Assembly (NCBI GenBank): GCA_013399855.1
Contig: VXAY01001953.1
Coordinates: forward strand, 707,222-771,221
Direction: 5' to 3'
Length of the DNA stretch: 64,000 nt
From: Oxyruncus cristatus
Taxonomy: Eukaryota > Chordata > Aves > Passeriformes > Cotingidae
Shown here: one piece after another, positions 60,414 to 64,000 of the stretch
Layout of the letters: each line of letters starts with the position of its first letter
Position numbering within the stretch: position 1 is the first letter of the stretch
Notes under the pieces: generated by a model
What the model saw: the letters and a program-made list of their open reading frames with translations, nothing else
Databases searched by the model: none
Told to the model about the DNA's origin: nothing
Translations under genes and position numbers: made by a program

Positions 60414-63240
60414 TCCCCCAATAACTGCCTTGAAGAGGCTGTTGGAGGAAGCTGGTGGGTTTAAGGAACTGGACAGTGGGCACTTGGAGCTTTTCACAGT
60501 TTTGAAAAGGATTTTGATTTTTCCTGTCATCTGAGGGAGGGACTCTAAACAACTTGAAGGTCTATATAGTCTTTTTCATCAACATCCTTGATAAAACAAG
60601 GATCTATCCTTGACAGATCTTTTTACTTCATAAACTGCTGCCTTATGCAGCTATGATTGATAAGAACTGCATTTTTTCATCTTGCCAAAACGATGTGACA
60701 TGAGATCCCATTCACAAAACTGGAAGAACTAGTTTGAACCAAGCATTAGATCCCTAGGGATGGATTGCACCTAACACCCATGTTCCCTGTAACAGAAAGA
60801 GTCGCTGCACTGTAAAAGGGCTTTGAAGATGCTTAAACTGTAAGTATAAATTTTGAGTCAAAATTGAGTGGACTGGACTGTAGCCTATATTGACATTTAT
60901 ACTGCTGTCTTTACAACTCTGTTGAAATTGTTGGAACCACATCAGCAAGGGACTATATCTCCTTGGCTGCAATGCATACTTCAGATCTGGGAAAGCAAAA
61001 CCACAGTGGTTTGAAAACTTTTTCCCTGCTGTAAGATCACATGTCCAAATGATGCTAATGCTGTTTACGAAGTAACACATGAATATAATTGAATTTCTTT
61101 TGATGTACAGTGTAATTATCTCAGAGATCAATAATGAAGCTAAAAGAAATTTACCTTTTACATTAACAGTGACATATTATTCACTCTTTTGACTATTGAT
61201 CTATAGTAGATCCATTTTTTTTCTCTTTTTAATTCTCTTGGATATTGCTGTAACATTGCGTACTCTGAAACACATTTTCTGACACACATGAGTACCAGTG
61301 TCTCTTGTCATTATCATCAGCAACCAGATGAAAATCCTAATGATTATTTTTTACTCCATTAATTCTCAATCAAATCCTTCGGTTGCTTTGAGCTACGAGA
61401 GACATTTCTCATACCACTTGCACACATGACATCAAATCTCTAGTGTCCTTCTTCACCTTATTATGAATGCTTTACACTTCAAAAGTGAAGACTATGAAGA
61501 AATAAATCTGTGAAAGAGTGACAAGGATCAGGCCAAAACTGACTTTCATTTTCATTCACATGTTCTCATTTCTTCTGGGTATTCTGTCCTACAATTAGAT
61601 TTCATGAAGTTCAGTTCATAATATCAAAACATTCTGATTTTGAGACTATTTGGGGAAAACTTGAATGATTTTTATGGTAATCTACCTAGAAGTTACAAAT
61701 TTAGAGCCTTTGGTATTTGATATGTGCCCCCTTTGTTCACTATAACTAGTGTTGAAGCTAGGTTCAATAGAGCAAAGACAGAGCCAGTACTTGTATTGTC
61801 CACATCTGCTCTATTTTGGATCCCATCTTTGGAGAGACATGAACACAATGCCTTTGCTAGGCGCATCTAGCAGGTCAACTGAATGTAACACGCTTAGGCT
61901 CGACCCAAATCAGGGCAAAATAAGACACTGCACAGAGTAAGCCACTATGCATGTGCTCTCTGTGAAGTAAAGCAAATGTGTAGCTGAGGAGGACGAAAGT
62001 CTCTCCCTCTGAACCGTGTTACATTCATTTCCACATTCTCGTAGCATGCTGTCATTCCTAAGAAAAAAGTGTCAGTCCAAGTTTGTGCTAAATCAGGGAG
62101 TGTCTGTCTGTGAACTCTCACACCAAGCCTAGTTTTAATCAGTTGTCCTGATTGCCTGAACCTCCTCTCCTTGTGATCATGTAGCACCAAGTGCCCAAAC
62201 ATCATTTTTCTGCAAATGTCAGAGATTTTTATGTTGTGGGCCAAGAGCAAGTTGGATTGATAACCATGCACAACTATGTGGATGTAATGCTGGACATGAT
62301 AGATGTTTTCTTAAGCATTGCTCTTGTGTATGGCAACATTCTGCATTTTACTTGATTCACAAGCATAAGCTAAAGAAGTGCAGGAATGATCAATAACAGA
62401 CGCTAAAGGATCTCATTACAGAAACTCACAAAGCCATATTTTTAAATGCAAACAGACTAGTTTATTTAGAGACACTAATACATTTTATATTCATTAGTCT
62501 TGTATGTACCAACATGGGTTAGAAAAATAAAACTGTGTGTCCCTTGCAATCTGATTTCAGTGGTACTGTCTGATATGGTGTTTTGGCCATACATCTCCAT
62601 AATGATGGTTTTTTGTAAGAATACTTTGTGTGTGTCCTCTTGGTAAAGCTTTCTGCATTATATGTAGATTCAGTTTCATAGGGTCATAAACTGAATTTAT
62701 ATTTAAGCCTCCTACCCACCTTTTTCTTACCACTTACAGCAGAAAAAGAGAACCTATGTTTTTCTAGCCTCATGACACCTTTAGCAGAATTTTTTTAAAA
62801 AAAAAATCCTTAAAATATCATTTTGAAAACTTGTTCATAAGATAGTTCAGGAGAGGTTCTAGTTCACCTAATGCAAGCACACAACTGCTAATTTTTGGTG
62901 TCCACTGGAGCAGACAGCATACTCCAAAAGGTGAGTACTAAAATCTCTATATAGCATATCTGAAGATATCTAGATTGAGAACGTCTGCTCCTACATTACA
63001 TTCCCAAACGAGGTACCTAAGTTTCAGCAACTAAAATCTTTCACAGGTGCTCAGAGCCACCCATTCCTTTCTGTTCGATGTGTCCTTACAAAGTACGTGT
63101 CACCTTTTGTGGAACTATTTCATTAGTTACCTAAAGTAGAGAGACAAAGTAGGTGTCCCATTGGATGGTTAGAGTGCTACAATCTATTTCTAGCCTGGGA
63201 ATTCCAACATAGTTTATGACTGGATTTTAGTAGAGACTTT
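60414..63240. other. Non-coding stretch, no gene seen
   Basis: The frames of 125 codons (60754-61131 minus) and 108 codons (61945-62271 minus) show no domain. Around 63010-63060 'gaggtacctaagtttcagca' and 'cacaggtgctcagagcc' faintly resemble old reptile/bird repeats; this is too weak to call. Confidence 0.45.
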
Positions 63241-63292
63241 ATATTGCATATATATTTATATATGTNNNNNNNNNNTATATATATATATAAAA
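63241..63292. repeat. TA-rich microsatellite containing a 10-N gap
   Basis: TATATA units on both sides of ten N (63266-63275). The gap lies inside the repeat, so the true copy number is unknown. Confidence 0.9.
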
Positions 63293-64000
63293 ATATAAAT
63301 GCTGGAGGTTATCACTTGCAAAGGAGATGATGAGTTCGGACTGTTCTTGGGTTCTGATGCACTTTAGAAGAGATGAACTTTCCCAGGATGGATTTTCACT
63401 GCTATACTCAGACCTTTACAGCTTCTCAAGCTTAACACTATGATGTTGACACCCTCTGAAAGCAGAGGCCAAAATTACTGTCTTCTCTTGTCTGGTCTTG
63501 CCTCGTGTCTCTTTTCACATGAACATCTTAATCAATATTAGTCATCTTTTATTACAGTAAAAGTTGGATTTTGTTTCTGTGTGTATTGTAGGGAATCAAT
63601 GAGTTCATCATAAGTTACTAAATGGACAGAAACAGGTTTGTTCACTGTGTGTCACAAAACATATTTTTTGTCAACCTAAAGTTTCTTCTGTTTTCTCCAG
63701 TCAAACTCTCTACGCTTTTAAACTTTCTGCTGTTAATGATTACTATTATATGATCAAATACTGCTATACCTACGAATTTTAAACTTCTGTGTGACAAAAT
63801 CAGCAAAAAGCAATGCAGAGCCTGTTAAGTTGATGAGATGATAACTATGTACAGAATTTTTGAATTAGGATTCTGTAATATACTTTAACAGAAGGTATTT
63901 CCTGAAAATACTTACGTTAGCAAAGAATGTCTCCTACAAGACTCCATTGGTATAGAATTTTTTTGTAAACCCTCAGTATTTCTTTGTTGATACACCAGTA
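63293..64000. other. AT-rich non-coding stretch, no gene seen
   Basis: No exon, RNA gene or repeat family recognised. Confidence 0.5.

Noticed and set aside
62890..63170. Possible ancient repeat with 'gaggtacctaag' and 'caggtgctcagag' words
   Set aside because: The similarity to remembered reptile/bird repeats is too short to distinguish from chance.

Overview
This window looks like ordinary non-coding DNA from a bird. Four copies of CR1, the dominant avian LINE, are recognisable; three reach the 3' end and show the octamer ATTCTGTG tail typical of CR1, clearly in two copies and degraded in the third. There is also one solo LTR of an avian endogenous retrovirus. Repeat density is low and the base composition is AT-rich, with scattered (CAAA)n/(GTTT)n simple repeats. 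Two short N runs and a single N show that this is a draft assembly. A neoavian host is my inference from the LTR type; the species cannot be read from the sequence.

I found no protein-coding gene, rRNA or tRNA. The longest open frames (177 codons at 14443-14976 and shorter ones) show no recognisable domain and are within what chance gives in 64 kb, except where they are pieces of the CR1 reverse-transcriptase ORF. The window is therefore either a gene desert or the inside of a very long intron.

Layout: 1-7.6 kb is featureless AT-rich sequence. 7.63-7.98 kb is a small GC- and CpG-rich block that could be an enhancer or an exon. 12.7-13.4 kb holds relics of ancient amniote repeats, including a MIR-like SINE. 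17.6 kb (+) and 19.5 kb (-) are two short CR1 3' ends. 25.70-26.23 kb is a minus-strand solo LTR with TATA box, poly(A) signals and a near-perfect 5-bp target duplication. 28.0-28.4 kb (-) is a decayed CR1 fragment. 30.0 kb is a purine-rich quadruplex-prone tract. 32.1 kb is a C-rich tract running into an assembly gap. 42.25 kb and 58.56 kb carry two diverged copies of one unnamed repeat. 44.2-47.1 kb is the most unusual part: two identical 253-bp arms in inverted orientation around a 2.36-kb spacer, which itself contains a pre-miRNA-sized hairpin and a cluster of homeodomain-type sites. 59.95-60.41 kb (-) is a CR1 copy with an internal deletion whose frame is still open.

I see no evidence of a new multi-gene system. 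The observations most worth checking are the 253-bp inverted duplication, the 82-nt hairpin inside it, the GC-rich block at 7.7 kb and the unnamed repeat family.
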